Numbered from the stretch's first letter, positions 16,009 through 25,197 are shown. The stretch: DNA of 64,000 nucleotides from Streptomyces sp. NBC_00704 (GCF_036226605.1 NZ_CP109000.1:1612001-1676000), one strand, 5' to 3'. Notes: generated by a model not told the origin, from the letters alone. Numbers and translations: made by a program.

Positions 16009-17352
16009 ATGATGAGCAGCGGGGACGCACGCAAGACGGCCGAGGGGCTGCCCTACCTCTCCGGGTTCGGCAACGAGCACGCCTCCGAGGCGGTGCCGGG
16101 CGCCCTGCCGGAGGGCCGCAACTCCCCCCAGCGGGCGCCTCTCGGCCTGTACGCGGAGCAGCTCAGCGGCACGGCGTTCACCGAGCCGCGCGCCCACAAC
16201 CGCCGCTCGTGGCTGTACCGGATCCGCCCTTCGGCCGCGCATCCGGCGTTCACCCGGTGCGGTGACGGCGCGATCCGCACCGGCCCCTTCGCGCAGACCG
16301 TGCCCGACCCCAACCGGCTGCGCTGGGACCCGCTGCCCGAGCCGCCCGCCGGCACGGACTTCCTCGCCGGCCTGTGGACGCTCGGCGGCAACGGCGACGC
16401 GGCCCAGCGCACCGGCATGGCCGTGCACCTCTACCACGCGAACGCCTCCATGGACCGCGTCTTCAGCAGCGCGGACGGCGAGCTGCTGATCGTCCCCGAG
16501 GAGGGCGGGCTGCTGCTGCGCACGGAGTTCGGGCTGCTGCACGCCGGGCCCGGCGAGGTGGCGCTGATCCCGCGCGGGGTCCGCTTCCGCGTCGATCTGC
16601 TGGACGCCTCCGCGCGCGGCTACGTCTGCGAGAACTACGGCGCGCTCTTCCGCCTCCCCGACCTCGGGCCGATCGGCGCCAACGGGCTCGCCAACCCGCG
16701 CGACTTCCGCGCGCCCGTCGCCGCCTACGAGGACGTCGAGGGCCCGGTCGAGGTGGTCAACAAGTTCTGCGGCCACCTGTGGAGCGCGACCTACGGCCAC
16801 TCCCCGCTCGACGTCGTGGCCTGGCACGGCAACCTGACGCCGTACGTGTACGACCTGCGCCGCTTCAACGTCATCGGGACGATCTCCTACGACCACCCGG
16901 ACCCGTCGATCTTCACCGTGCTGACCTCCCCCTCGGACACCCCCGGCCTGGCCGGCGTCGACTTCGTGGTGTTCGCGCCGCGCTGGCTGGTCGGCGAGGA
17001 CACCTTCCGGCCGCCGTACTTCCACCGCAACGTGATGAGCGAGTACATGGGCCTGGTCGAGGGCGCGTACGACGCCAAGACGGCCGGCAAGGGGGGCTTC
17101 GTGCCGGGCGGCGGTTCGCTGCACAACATGATGTCGGCGCACGGCCCGGACCGGGAGACCTTCGACCGCGCCAGCGCCGCCGAGCTGCGGCCGCAGCGCG
17201 TCGACGACGGGCTGGCGTTCATGTTCGAGACGCGCTGGCCGGTCGTCCTCACGCCGCAGGCCGCCCGGGCCGACCATCTGCAACAGCGCTACGACGACGT
17301 CTGGCAGGGCCTCGAACGGCACTTCCGGCCCACCGACGACACATTGCACTGA
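16009..17352 (+). CDS. hmgA: Homogentisate 1,2-dioxygenase
   Basis: Opens the homogentisate ring to maleylacetoacetate with Fe(II) and O2 in tyrosine/phenylalanine catabolism. The 447-residue length is that of the family. Recognisable blocks are [19 protein letters not shown] at the N-terminus, [11 protein letters not shown], and [21 protein letters not shown], where His and Glu iron ligands lie, then [22 protein letters not shown] precedes the ATG 16009; ATG 16012 is equivalent. A GntR gene follows after 26 bp and may be co-transcribed. No maleylacetoacetate isomerase or fumarylacetoacetase gene is next to it. Confidence 0.96.
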   Translation: MMSSGDARKTAEGLPYLSGFGNEHASEAVPGALPEGRNSPQRAPLGLYAEQLSGTAFTEPRAHNRRSWLYRIRPSAAHPAFTRCGDGAIRTGPFAQTVPDPNRLRWDPLPEPPAGTDFLAGLWTLGGNGDAAQRTGMAVHLYHANASMDRVFSSADGELLIVPEEGGLLLRTEFGLLHAGPGEVALIPRGVRFRVDLLDASARGYVCENYGALFRLPDLGPIGANGLANPRDFRAPVAAYEDVEGPVEVVNKFCGHLWSATYGHSPLDVVAWHGNLTPYVYDLRRFNVIGTISYDHPDPSIFTVLTSPSDTPGLAGVDFVVFAPRWLVGEDTFRPPYFHRNVMSEYMGLVEGAYDAKTAGKGGFVPGGGSLHNMMSAHGPDRETFDRASAAELRPQRVDDGLAFMFETRWPVVLTPQAARADHLQQRYDDVWQGLERHFRPTDDTLH

Positions 17353-17378
17353 ACGGTGCCGACCGGTACGGATAGCCC

Positions 17379-18128
17379 GTGACCTCCTTCGCGCCGGACT
17401 CGATCGTCCTCACCCGCAAGCTGCCGCTCTGGTACCAGGTGTCGCAGTCGCTGCGCGCCTCGATACTGGGCCGCTCGCCCCGCGACCCGCTCCGGCTGCC
17501 CACCGAGGAGCAGCTGGCCGGGCACTACGGGGTGAGCGTGCTGACCATGCGGCAGGCGCTGAAGGAGCTGGAGGACGAGGGGCTGATCACCCGGCACCGG
17601 CGCCGGGGCACGTTCATCGAGCCGACGGCCCGGCGCGGGGCCCCGGTGCGGCTGCTGGGCTCGGTCGACGCGATCGTGGCCCAGCAGTCCGGCATGACGA
17701 CCGAGCTGCTGGAGCACGGCCGCACGGCCGTCCCCGCCGAGGTCGCCGAACACTTCCCGGACCTGGCCGAGGTGGCGGCCTACCACCGCCTCAGGAGCGA
17801 CGAGGAGACGGGCGAGCCCACCAACCACGCCCGCAACTACGTCCGCCCCGAACTGGCGGCCCGCATCGATCCCGAGGACCTGGTCCGCTGGCCCATGACG
17901 AAGGTGCTGCGGGACGTCGTCGGCGCGGACATCGGCAGGATCACCGACACCGTGGAGGCGCGGCTGGCGGACCCGGAGACGGCCCGGCTGCTCCAGGTCC
18001 CGCTGCTCAGCCCGATCCTGCACTACACGGGGGTCACCCGTGACGCCGAGGGCCGGGTGCTCGACGCGGCCGTCATCCACTACCGGGGCGACCGCTTCTC
18101 GTTCACGGTCACGCTCGACGCGACGTGA
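17379..18128 (+). CDS. GntR family regulator, HutC/UTRA subfamily
   Basis: An N-terminal GntR winged helix (LPTEEQLAGHYGVSVLTMRQALKELEDEGLITRHRRRGTFI) is followed by a UTRA ligand-binding domain (about residues 95-245). GTG 17379 lies 26 bp after hmgA. The sequence GGTGCCGACCGGTACGG just upstream resembles a palindromic operator. Because the gene is downstream of hmgA it may sense a catabolite such as homogentisate or act on the pair, but this is inference. Confidence 0.9.
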   Translation: MTSFAPDSIVLTRKLPLWYQVSQSLRASILGRSPRDPLRLPTEEQLAGHYGVSVLTMRQALKELEDEGLITRHRRRGTFIEPTARRGAPVRLLGSVDAIVAQQSGMTTELLEHGRTAVPAEVAEHFPDLAEVAAYHRLRSDEETGEPTNHARNYVRPELAARIDPEDLVRWPMTKVLRDVVGADIGRITDTVEARLADPETARLLQVPLLSPILHYTGVTRDAEGRVLDAAVIHYRGDRFSFTVTLDAT

Positions 18129-18163
18129 CGCGCCGTGCCGCGCGGTCCGCGAGCCGTCGTACG

Positions 18164-19312
18164 ATGCCCGGCGTGACGCACGACGACGCTCCGCCGCTGG
18201 CGGACCTCATGCCGTGGTCCGTCGCACCGCCGCGGCTCGGCCGGGGGTGGCCGACGGCGCCCGACCCGGCGTCCCTGAAGGCCCGCTGGGACGCCCTGCT
18301 GAAGGCCGACGGCGCGGACCGCGAGGCCCTCTTCGAGCCGACGCGCTCGCGCACCCTGCACTCGGCGGTCGGACAGCTGCCCGGCCCGCGCGGCGGGACG
18401 CGCAAGCTGGCGCGCGCCTCGGGCCCGTGCCCCGAGCCGGTCCGGGTGCTGGCCGCGCCCTTCGACGAGCAGTGGCTGATCCCCGACCAGCGCCTCATCG
18501 ACGCGGCCCGCCCCGAGCTGTGGCGGGTCACGGACGAACGGCAGGTCTTCGTGGTGGAGACGCCCGAGCCGCCCCTGCTGGCGACCTCGCTGCTGCCGCT
18601 GGTGCGGCCCGGCCGGATCCGGCCCCTGTACCGGCGGCCCGGCGGCGAGGAGCCCAACCTCGCGCCGGGCCTGCCGGACCTGCTGCGCCGGCTCGGCCTC
18701 TCCGGCGACCCGGTGGACTTCCTGGCCTGGACCCTGACCGCCGTCCGCCCCGACCTGACCGTCCCGCTCACCCGCGATCCCGGGGTCTGGGCCGAGGGCG
18801 TGGCGTCGGGCCGGCGGGCGCTGTGGCTGCTGCGCCGCGACGGCGAGCGCCCGCGGCTCCCCGGCGGGCGGCGGCCCTACGTCCGCGCCCCGCTCCCGTC
18901 CCGCCCGCTGACCCTGCGCTACGACCGCGACGCCGAGACCCTCCACCTCGACGAGGGCCGCGTCTCCCCCGTTCCGCCGGAGGCCTGGGACTTCGAGACC
19001 GGCGGGGAGCGGGTGCTGGAGCGGTGGTTCGCGGCGCGCGCCGCGCGGGACGCGGGTCCTGGCGGCCTCGCGGCGATCCGGCCGGCGGTCTGGCAGCAGG
19101 CCTGGACGTCCGAACTCCTGGAGCTGGTCACCGTGTTGACGCTGCTGGCCGAGGTCCGCGCCCGGCAGGCGCGGTGGACGGTGCCCGACGCCCTCACCAC
19201 GGCGGAGCTGCGCGCGGCGGGCGTGCTGCCCGTCCCGGCCTCCGCGCGCCGCCCGGCGACCGTGCTGGACCATCACGAGGAGGGCCCGGAGGGCCAGTTC
19301 GCGCTGCTGTGA
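18164..19312 (+). CDS. Type ISP restriction-modification specificity-domain protein (stand-alone)
   Basis: The segment RVLAAPFDEQWLIPDQRLIDAARPELWRV matches the C-terminal target-recognition domain of type ISP restriction-modification enzymes, and LYRRPGGEEPNLAPGL and AWTLTAVRPDL also recur in those proteins. The helicase, nuclease and N6-adenine methyltransferase parts of ISP enzymes are absent, so the 382-residue protein should not cut or methylate by itself. Single-gene homologues are frequent in Streptomyces, from memory. ATG 18164 is the annotated-style start, but TACGAT (18160-18165) lies 7 nt before GTG 18173, which would be a leaderless start. Confidence 0.72.
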   Translation: MPGVTHDDAPPLADLMPWSVAPPRLGRGWPTAPDPASLKARWDALLKADGADREALFEPTRSRTLHSAVGQLPGPRGGTRKLARASGPCPEPVRVLAAPFDEQWLIPDQRLIDAARPELWRVTDERQVFVVETPEPPLLATSLLPLVRPGRIRPLYRRPGGEEPNLAPGLPDLLRRLGLSGDPVDFLAWTLTAVRPDLTVPLTRDPGVWAEGVASGRRALWLLRRDGERPRLPGGRRPYVRAPLPSRPLTLRYDRDAETLHLDEGRVSPVPPEAWDFETGGERVLERWFAARAARDAGPGGLAAIRPAVWQQAWTSELLELVTVLTLLAEVRARQARWTVPDALTTAELRAAGVLPVPASARRPATVLDHHEEGPEGQFALL

Positions 19313-19315
19313 GGG

Positions 19316-20029
19316 TCACCCCCGGGGCACGAAGCCGTCCAGCACCCGGTCCACGGCCGTCGCGAACACCGCCTCCAGATCGATCGGCCCCGCGTCCTCC
19401 ATGAACGCCGCCGCCATCCGCGGGAACGCCCCGCCGGCCACCTGGCTCCCCAGGTAGGCGATCCGCACCGCGTTCTCCTGCTCCTCGGACCAGGGCAGCG
19501 AGCGGACCCGCTCGGCGGTGGCCAGCTCGCTCGCCACATAGGTCGTCACGACCGCGTTGAGCATGGCGACGAGCTGGAGTTTCATGCCGTACTTCATGTC
19601 CAGCGGGTCCAGGCAGGCGAGGCAGTGCTCCAGGTAGCGCAGGGCGTTGGGGCTGAACCCGTAGGCCGGTGACATGAGTTTCGGCAGCCAGGGGTGGCGG
19701 CGCATCAGGGCCCGGGTGTCGTGGGCGACCCGGCGCATGTCCGCCCGCCAGTCCCCGCCGGGCTCCCACAGCTCGTGCTCGCCGCTGACGGCGTCCACCA
19801 TCAGTTCGTAGAGGTCCTCCTTGCGGGGGACGTAGTTGTACAGGGACATGGTCCCGCAGCCCAGGGCGGCGGCGACGTGCCGCATGGACACGGCGTCGAG
19901 GCCGCCCTCGTCGGCCGTGCGCACGGCGGCCGCCGCGATGTCGGCGCGCGTGTACGCGGGTCTGGGTCCGCGGCCCGTCCGCTCGGGACGGGCCCAGATC
20001 ACTTCGGGTACGGCCGCTCGGCCCGCCAT
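19316..20029 (-). CDS. TetR family repressor of the adjacent ABC exporter
   Basis: The 237-residue protein has the HTH block VSMRHVAAALGCGTMSLYNYVPRKEDLYELM at about 48-78, and a TetR_C domain typical of regulators next to drug ABC exporters (HELWEPGGDWRADMRRVA ... RHPWLPKLM). GAGGTGATG precedes ATG 20029. It is divergent from a DrrA/DrrB-type exporter; two matching palindromes at 20059-20075 and 20102-20118 cover both promoters, so it should repress itself and the exporter and be released by the exported drug. Confidence 0.92.
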   Translation of the reverse strand: MAGRAAVPEVIWARPERTGRGPRPAYTRADIAAAAVRTADEGGLDAVSMRHVAAALGCGTMSLYNYVPRKEDLYELMVDAVSGEHELWEPGGDWRADMRRVAHDTRALMRRHPWLPKLMSPAYGFSPNALRYLEHCLACLDPLDMKYGMKLQLVAMLNAVVTTYVASELATAERVRSLPWSEEQENAVRIAYLGSQVAGGAFPRMAAAFMEDAGPIDLEAVFATAVDRVLDGFVPRG

Positions 20030-20058
20030 CGAAACATCACCTCGTCGACCATGGTAGT

Positions 20059-20075
20059 TACGTACACCGTACGTA
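20059..20075. promoter_or_regulatory. TetR operator O1 for the ABC exporter
   Basis: TACGTAC-ACC-GTACGTA has perfect 7-bp arms. It overlaps the -35 region of the exporter promoter (-10 TATGGT at 20082-20087, 6 nt before ATG 20094, so leaderless) and sits upstream of a TACCAT -10 candidate of the divergent tetR gene. Confidence 0.85.
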
Positions 20076-20093
20076 GTGCGCTATGGTCGCGGC

Positions 20094-21038
20094 ATGACTT
20101 CTACGTACGATGTACTTAGTGAAGGTCTGGAGAAGCGGTTCGGCGAGGTGCGCGCCCTGCGCGGCCTCGACCTCGCCGTCCCACGGGGCACGGTCTGCGC
20201 GGTCCTGGGACCCAACGGCGCGGGCAAGACCACCGCGGTCCGGCTGCTGACCACCCTGCTGCGCCCCGACGCGGGCTCGGCCCGGATCGCCGGCCACGAC
20301 CTGGTCCGGGAGGCCGCGGCCGTGCGCGGCGCCATCAGCGTCGTGGGGCAGTACGCCACGGTCGACGGCGACCTCACCGGGCGGCAGAACCTGCGGCTCT
20401 TCGCCCGTCTGCACCGGGTGCGCGGCCCGGCGGCGCGCGCCGACGACCTGCTCGCCCGGTTCGGGCTGGAGGAGGCCGCCGACCGGTCCGCCGCCACCTA
20501 CTCGGGCGGCATGCGCCGCCGCCTGGACCTCGCCGCCGCCCTGATCCGCCGGCCCCGGGTCCTCTTCCTCGACGAGCCGACCACCGGACTGGACCCGGCC
20601 GGCCGGGGCGAGGTCCACGACGCCGTGCGCGAACTCGGGCGGGACGGCACGACGGTCCTGCTGACCACCCAGTACCTGGAGGAGGCCGACCACCTCGCCG
20701 ACGACATAGCCCTCGTGGACCGCGGCCGCGTCGCGCACACCGGTTCGCCCCGCCACCTCAAGGCATTGATCGGCTCCTACGCCGAAGCCGTCGTCGCCGA
20801 TCCGGCAGCCCTGCCGGTGGCGGCCGCGGCGCTGGCCCGGATCACGGGCGCCGAACCCGCGCCGGACCCGGCCCGCGCCGCCGTCGGCGCGGTCTCCCGC
20901 GACACCACGCTCACCCTGCCCCGCCTGGTGCGCGAACTCGACGCGGCGGGCGTGCCGCTGCTCGACGCGACGCTGCGCCCCCCGACCCTCGACGAGGTGT
21001 TCCTGCACCTCACGGCCGAACAGGAGATCGCCGCATGA
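20094..21038 (+). CDS. Drug-type ABC transporter ATPase (DrrA-like)
   Basis: The 314-residue protein has Walker A GPNGAGKTT at about 39-47, the signature YSGGMRRRLDLA and Walker B VLFLDEPTTGLDP, then LLTTQYLEEADHLADDIALVDRGRV and a C-terminal domain as in the daunorubicin-resistance DrrA group. ATG 20094 lies 6 nt after the TATGGT -10 box. Codons 3-9 contain a second copy of the TetR palindrome. It overlaps the permease gene by 4 bp (ATGA), so the two proteins assemble as a drug exporter. Substrate unknown. Confidence 0.94.
   Translation: MTSTYDVLSEGLEKRFGEVRALRGLDLAVPRGTVCAVLGPNGAGKTTAVRLLTTLLRPDAGSARIAGHDLVREAAAVRGAISVVGQYATVDGDLTGRQNLRLFARLHRVRGPAARADDLLARFGLEEAADRSAATYSGGMRRRLDLAAALIRRPRVLFLDEPTTGLDPAGRGEVHDAVRELGRDGTTVLLTTQYLEEADHLADDIALVDRGRVAHTGSPRHLKALIGSYAEAVVADPAALPVAAAALARITGAEPAPDPARAAVGAVSRDTTLTLPRLVRELDAAGVPLLDATLRPPTLDEVFLHLTAEQEIAA
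20102..20118. promoter_or_regulatory. TetR operator O2 inside the exporter coding region
   Basis: TACGTAC-GAT-GTACTTA differs from O1 in one arm base. Its centre is 43 bp (about four helical turns) downstream of the O1 centre, so two repressor dimers could bind the same face and block elongation as well as initiation. Confidence 0.75.
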
Positions 21039-21865
21039 GCGCCGCCGCCCTGACGTACGACGGAACGGCCATGCTGGGCCGGCAACTGCTGCGGGTCCGC
21101 AACAACCCGGCGCTGGTGATCCTCACCCAGAGCATGCCGATCACCATGCTGCTGTTCTTCGGCTACTTCTTCGGCAGCGCCCTGTCGATGCCCGGCGCGG
21201 AGTACCGCTCCTTCCTCGTGCCCGGCCTGCTGGTGGCCACCGCCGCCAACGGCATCATGACCGGCATGTTCCAGGCGGCCCAGGACGTCCACCGCGGCGT
21301 GACCGACCGGCTGCGCACGCTGCCGGTGAGCCGGGCGGCGGTGCCGCTCGGACAGGCCGCGGCCGACCTCGTCGTCACCGCGGCGGGGACGGCGCCCTTC
21401 CTCCTGGTGGCACTGGCCGTCGGCTGGCGGGTGGAGGGCTCGGCCGCGGCCGCGGCCGGCGCACTGGGCCTGCTGCTGATCTTCCGGTTCGCCTGCACCT
21501 GGATCGGGATCCACCTCGGGCTGCTCTCGCGCAGCGAGGAGGCGGCCGGCCAGCTGGGCAGCGCGACGTTCCTGCTGCCCCTGATGTCCAACGCCTACAT
21601 CCCGACCGACGGCCTGCCGGGCCGGCTGCGCACGCTCGCCGAGTGGAACCCGCTCAGCGCGGTGACCACGGCCCTGCGGGACCTGTTCGGCAACGCGCCC
21701 GTCCCCCCGCACTCCGCCTGGCCCGTGGCGCATCCGGTGGCCGGGTCGCTGGCCTGGTGCGCCCTGCTGCTCGCGGTGTTCGCCCCGCTCGCGGTACGGC
21801 GGTACGCGCGGGGCGAAGGCCAGGGCCTGCCGTTCGGATCGGCGTGCGGAGGCGGGGCCTGCTGA
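21035..21865 (+). CDS. ABC-2 type transporter permease (DrrB-like)
   Basis: The 276-residue integral membrane protein has about six helices, with the conserved N-terminal block LLRVRNNPALVILTQSMPITMLLFFGYFFGSAL and the GLLVATAANGIMTGMFQAAQDVHRGVTDRLRTLPV segment diagnostic of DrrB-type permeases. The later FLLPLMSNAYIPTDGLPGRLRTLAEWNPLSAVTTALRDLF is also typical. The start overlaps the ATPase stop. Works with the preceding ATPase under the divergent TetR. Confidence 0.93.
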   Translation: MSAAALTYDGTAMLGRQLLRVRNNPALVILTQSMPITMLLFFGYFFGSALSMPGAEYRSFLVPGLLVATAANGIMTGMFQAAQDVHRGVTDRLRTLPVSRAAVPLGQAAADLVVTAAGTAPFLLVALAVGWRVEGSAAAAAGALGLLLIFRFACTWIGIHLGLLSRSEEAAGQLGSATFLLPLMSNAYIPTDGLPGRLRTLAEWNPLSAVTTALRDLFGNAPVPPHSAWPVAHPVAGSLAWCALLLAVFAPLAVRRYARGEGQGLPFGSACGGGAC

Positions 21866-21886
21866 CAGGGCCGCCGGTCAGGGGTC

Positions 21887-23152
21887 ATGATCCCTTCCAT
21901 GGACCAGCCCCTCCGGCCCTCGCCGCCGCCCCTTCCCCTTCCCCCGCAGCAGCAGCCCCTGCCCCTGCCCCTGCCCCTGGAAGGTCTCACGGTGGTCGCC
22001 GTCGAGCAGGCCGTCGCGGCGCCGTTCGCGACCCGGCAGCTCGCCGACCTCGGCGCCCGGGTGATCAAGGTCGAGCGGATCGACGGCGGCGACTTCGCGC
22101 GCGGCTACGACACCGCCGCCGGCGGTCTCGCCTCGCACTTCGTGTGGTGCAACCGGGGCAAGGAGTCCGTCGCGCTGGACCTGAAGGACCCGCGCGGCCT
22201 GGACGTCGTACGACGGCTGATCTCGGGCGCCGACGTGTTCGTGCAGAACCTCGCGCAGGGCGCCGCGGCCCGGCTCGGCCTGGACGCGGCCACCCTGTGC
22301 GCGGCGCACCCGCGGCTGGTCGCCGTCGACATCTCCGGCTACGGGCCGGCCGGCCCCTACGCGGACAAGCGGGCCTACGACATGCTCGTGCAGTGCGAGG
22401 CCGGGCTGGTGTCGGTGACCGGCACGCCCGAGCAGCCGGTGAAGGCGGGGATCCCGGCGGCGGACGTCGCGGCGGCCATGTACGCCTTCTCCGGCGTGCT
22501 GGCGGCGCTGGTGCGGCGCGGCACGACCGGACGCGGCGGCCCGGTGGAGGTGTCGATGCTGGAGGCGCTCGCGGAGTGGATGGGCCATCCCCTGCACCAC
22601 ACGATGCACGGCGGCTCCGCCCCGGCCCGCACCGGCCTCGCGCACGCGGTGATCGCGCCCTACGACGCCTACGCCACGGCCGACGGCGGACGGGTGCTGC
22701 TGTCGGTGCAGAACGACCGTGAGTGGCGGCGGCTGGCCGAACAGGTCGTCGGGCGGCCCGCGTCGGGGACGGATCCGGCGTACGCCACGAACGCGGCACG
22801 GGTGCGGAACCGCGAGCGCACCGACGCCCTGGTGGCGCGGGCGCTGGGCGCGCTGGACGCCGACGAGGCGCTGGCGCGGCTGGAGGCGGCGGGCATCGCC
22901 TGCGCGCGGCTGCGGGATCTGCACGAAGTGGCCGAGCATCCGCAGCTCGCGGCGCGCGACCGCTGGCGGGAGGTGGGGACGCCGGTCGGACCGCTGCGGG
23001 CGCTGCTGCCCCCGATCACGCTGCCGGGCGGGGCGGAGGCACGGATGGGGGACGTGCCCGCGCTCGGGGAGCACACCGAAGCACTGCTGCGTGCCGTGGG
23101 GATGACGGACGAGGAGATCGCAGCGCTGCGCCGGGACGGTGTGGCCGCCTGA
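21887..23152 (+). CDS. CaiB/BaiF family CoA-transferase
   Basis: This class III CoA-transferase moves CoA between carboxylic acids in the cytoplasm. The core begins at PLEGLTVVAVEQAVAAPFATRQLADLGARVIKVER and includes DFARGYD (the conserved Asp region), ESVALDLKDPRGLDVVRRL, VAVDISGYGPAGPYADKRAYDMLVQ and ALVRRGTTGRGGPVEVSMLEALAEWM. The first 30 residues are Pro/Leu/Gln-rich and derive from a CCCCTG-type DNA repeat; ATG 21887 has AGGGG upstream but a start nearer the core cannot be excluded. The acid substrate is not indicated. Confidence 0.9.
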   Translation: MIPSMDQPLRPSPPPLPLPPQQQPLPLPLPLEGLTVVAVEQAVAAPFATRQLADLGARVIKVERIDGGDFARGYDTAAGGLASHFVWCNRGKESVALDLKDPRGLDVVRRLISGADVFVQNLAQGAAARLGLDAATLCAAHPRLVAVDISGYGPAGPYADKRAYDMLVQCEAGLVSVTGTPEQPVKAGIPAADVAAAMYAFSGVLAALVRRGTTGRGGPVEVSMLEALAEWMGHPLHHTMHGGSAPARTGLAHAVIAPYDAYATADGGRVLLSVQNDREWRRLAEQVVGRPASGTDPAYATNAARVRNRERTDALVARALGALDADEALARLEAAGIACARLRDLHEVAEHPQLAARDRWREVGTPVGPLRALLPPITLPGGAEARMGDVPALGEHTEALLRAVGMTDEEIAALRRDGVAA

Positions 23153-23187
23153 GCGCGGGACTCAGTACATGACGACGTGCCGGCGGG

Positions 23188-23472
23188 TCAGTGCCGGTGA
23201 CCGCCGAAGAGCGAACGGCGCAGTCGGCGCAGGGGCGCGAAGAGCGAGACGCGGCTGACCCTCGCCCGCGTCGTCTTGCCGGAACCGTGGTCGCGCACGG
23301 GCTCACGCGCGGTCAGCTCCCGCATCAGCGAGGTCGCCTCGGCCGTCTCCCGCTGCGGAACGGCGGGACCCGCCAGCACCGAGAGATGGCGGTCCAGGCG
23401 CGAACTGGTCGCGCTGCTCCCGCAGGTGATCGCAGGGACCCGCGCCCTGCTGTGCATCGTTATCTGTTCCAT
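23188..23472 (-). CDS. Conserved small Streptomyces protein, function unknown
   Basis: The 94-residue product MEQITMHSRARVPAITCGSSATSSRLDRHLSVL... ends with the basic segment SLFAPLRRLRRSLFGGHRH. GGGGAG lies about 7 nt before ATG 23472, whereas the longer reading frame upstream has no such site. I recall near-identical short proteins in many Streptomyces but no function. The MRELTARE segment and single Cys give no domain. It is separated by 126 bp from the rskA stop on the same strand. Confidence 0.7.
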   Translation of the reverse strand: MEQITMHSRARVPAITCGSSATSSRLDRHLSVLAGPAVPQRETAEATSLMRELTAREPVRDHGSGKTTRARVSRVSLFAPLRRLRRSLFGGHRH

Positions 23473-23598
23473 GTCACTCCCCACCCGTACGAGTCCACCC
23501 GGCCCGGGCAGGGTAACCCTATCGCCCCGTCGCGGCACCCGTGTATCGAGCTCACCTGATTCACCTTCCCCGTAAGGGGGTTGACGACGCCTCCGTGA

Positions 23599-24447
23599 TC
23601 ACTCTCCGAATCCAACCGATTTCAGGGTGAGTTGGACAACCGGCTGAGTAGTGGGCTGTGGCGATCCGGCGGCCGGCTCGACGGTCACAGCGAGTGACGT
23701 GGCCGCCCGGTCGAGACCGGTGGCGACCAGGGGCGTGTCGCCCGCGAAGAGCCCGAGGGAGCGCGGTTGCGCGTTCGGGCGCATGAGCCACAGCTGATGC
23801 GCCCGCCCGGCGGGCAACGCGTCGTATCCGCTCAAGGTGACGATCGCCCGCCCCTCTGAAACGGAAGCGATCACTCCGATACTCCGGCCCTCGGCGTCCT
23901 TCCCGTTGCCCGCCCGCGCGTCCGGAGCCGCGAGAACGTGGGCGATCTCACGTGCCTGGGCGCGCTCGGCGTCCAGCCGGTCCTGGGTCCGCCCGGCCTG
24001 GACGGCGAAGAGGGACGCCACCACGAGGGCCGCGGCGGCCGTGGCCGTCACCAGCGGCACGAACAGCGGACGGCGCGCGCGGGACTTCCCGCCGCGCCCG
24101 GACGCGTGGGAGCTGCCGCCGGAGCGGCGGGGCGGCGGCTGCACGCCCCACACGTGCGGGGGCAGTTGGGGCGCGTGCTCGCGCAACGGCGCGCGCGACG
24201 CCTCCTGCGGGGTGCGCTGGACGGCGGCCAGGACCCGCTCGCGCATCGCGGCCGGCGGCGGGGCGGCCGTCGACCAGGCCAGCCGCACGGCGTCCTCGGC
24301 CAGCTCCCGCACCTCGGCGGAGCAGCGGTCGCAGCCCTTGAGATGTCTTTCGAAACGGCGGCGCTCGTCGGCCTCGAGGGCGTCCAGCGCGTAGGGGGCG
24401 GCCAGCGAGTGCGGGTCCTCGCGGCGGAACAGGCCGAGCAGACTCAT
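23599..24447 (-). CDS. rskA: Anti-sigma factor (RskA-like, zinc-type ASD)
   Basis: The N-terminal cytoplasmic anti-sigma domain has the zinc motif H35-x3-C39-x2-C42 in RHLKGCDRC. A Pro-rich linker leads to one membrane helix (about 128-152, PLFVPLVTATAAAALVVASLF) and an extracytoplasmic RskA domain (GYDALPAGRAHQLWLMRP, SLAVTVEPAAGSPQPTT). It should hold the sigma factor encoded just upstream until a signal outside the membrane triggers cleavage. The start ATG overlaps the sigma stop (ATGA), so they are translationally coupled. Confidence 0.94.
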   Translation of the reverse strand: MSLLGLFRREDPHSLAAPYALDALEADERRRFERHLKGCDRCSAEVRELAEDAVRLAWSTAAPPPAAMRERVLAAVQRTPQEASRAPLREHAPQLPPHVWGVQPPPRRSGGSSHASGRGGKSRARRPLFVPLVTATAAAALVVASLFAVQAGRTQDRLDAERAQAREIAHVLAAPDARAGNGKDAEGRSIGVIASVSEGRAIVTLSGYDALPAGRAHQLWLMRPNAQPRSLGLFAGDTPLVATGLDRAATSLAVTVEPAAGSPQPTTQPVVQLTLKSVGFGE

Positions 24448-24986
24448 GCGGCGCCTCCCAGGCAGTCGCGCAGCCGCGTGAGCCCGTCACGCATCCGTGT
24501 CTTCACCGTGCCCAGCGGCAGGGACAGCCGGTCGGCCACCTCACGGTACGTGTAGCCGTCGTAGTAGGCGAGGGTGACGGACTGACGCTGAAGCTCCGTC
24601 AGCCGGTTCAGGCAGCGGCGGACCAACTGGCGTTCCAGGCCCGCCTCGACCTCCTCGGCCACCTGGTCGAAGGCGGGGTCGTGGTAGCGGGAGGCCTCGC
24701 GCTGCTCCCGGTCGACGGCCGCGCGGGCGCTGCGCACCCGGTCGACGGCGCGGCGGTGGGCGAGGGTGAGGATCCAGGACAGGGCGCTGCCGCGGTTCGG
24801 GTCGAAGCGGCCCGCGGAGCGCCAGGCCTCCAGGAGCACCTCCTGGGCGACCTCCTCGGACTGCGCGGGATCGCGGACGACCCGGCGCACGAGTCCGAAC
24901 ACCGGTCCGCAGACGAGGGTGTAGAGCCGTTCGAAGGCCCGCTGGTCGCCCCCCGCCACGAGCACCAGAAGCTCGTCCGCCTCCAT
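24444..24986 (-). CDS. sigK: ECF sigma factor (SigK-like)
   Basis: Region 2 is seen in LYTLVCGPVFGLVRRVVRDPAQSEEVAQEVLLEAWRSAGRFDPNRGSALSWI and region 4 in LQRQSVTLAYYDGYTYREVADRLSLPLGTVKTRMRDGLTRLRD; there is no region 3. The 180-residue size and the RskA partner place it in the SigK group. ATG 24986 has GGGAGGGGGA upstream; a longer N-terminus is possible but less likely. Divergent from a DUF4331 gene, whose operon is a plausible regulon. SigK/RskA pairs elsewhere respond to redox or copper signals; here the signal is unknown. Confidence 0.94.
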   Translation of the reverse strand: MEADELLVLVAGGDQRAFERLYTLVCGPVFGLVRRVVRDPAQSEEVAQEVLLEAWRSAGRFDPNRGSALSWILTLAHRRAVDRVRSARAAVDREQREASRYHDPAFDQVAEEVEAGLERQLVRRCLNRLTELQRQSVTLAYYDGYTYREVADRLSLPLGTVKTRMRDGLTRLRDCLGGAA

Positions 24987-25108
24987 GCCGTCCCCCTCCC
25001 TGCGGCCCCCGCACCCGGGCCGTCCCGTCACACCAGGCATCCGCAAACGAACACACCTCCGGTGGATGTGTACGGATCCGAGCGGCGAAAACGCGGGTGA
25101 TCAGGAAA

Positions 25109-25121
25109 GAAAAAGTTTTTC
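25109..25121. promoter_or_regulatory. AT-rich palindrome between sigK and the DUF4331 gene
   Basis: GAAAAAGTTTTTC is a 13-bp perfect palindrome, within the 211-bp divergent promoter region. It is the most AT-rich spot for several kilobases and probably acts as an UP-type or operator element. I could not assign -35/-10 pairs of an ECF promoter with confidence. Confidence 0.45.
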
Positions 25122-25197
25122 GCTCCGGACCAATCCGAACCCGCCCTCCGCTCCGTATCACTGTCCGTCAGGCAACTTGGCACAGAGGACGGACGGC

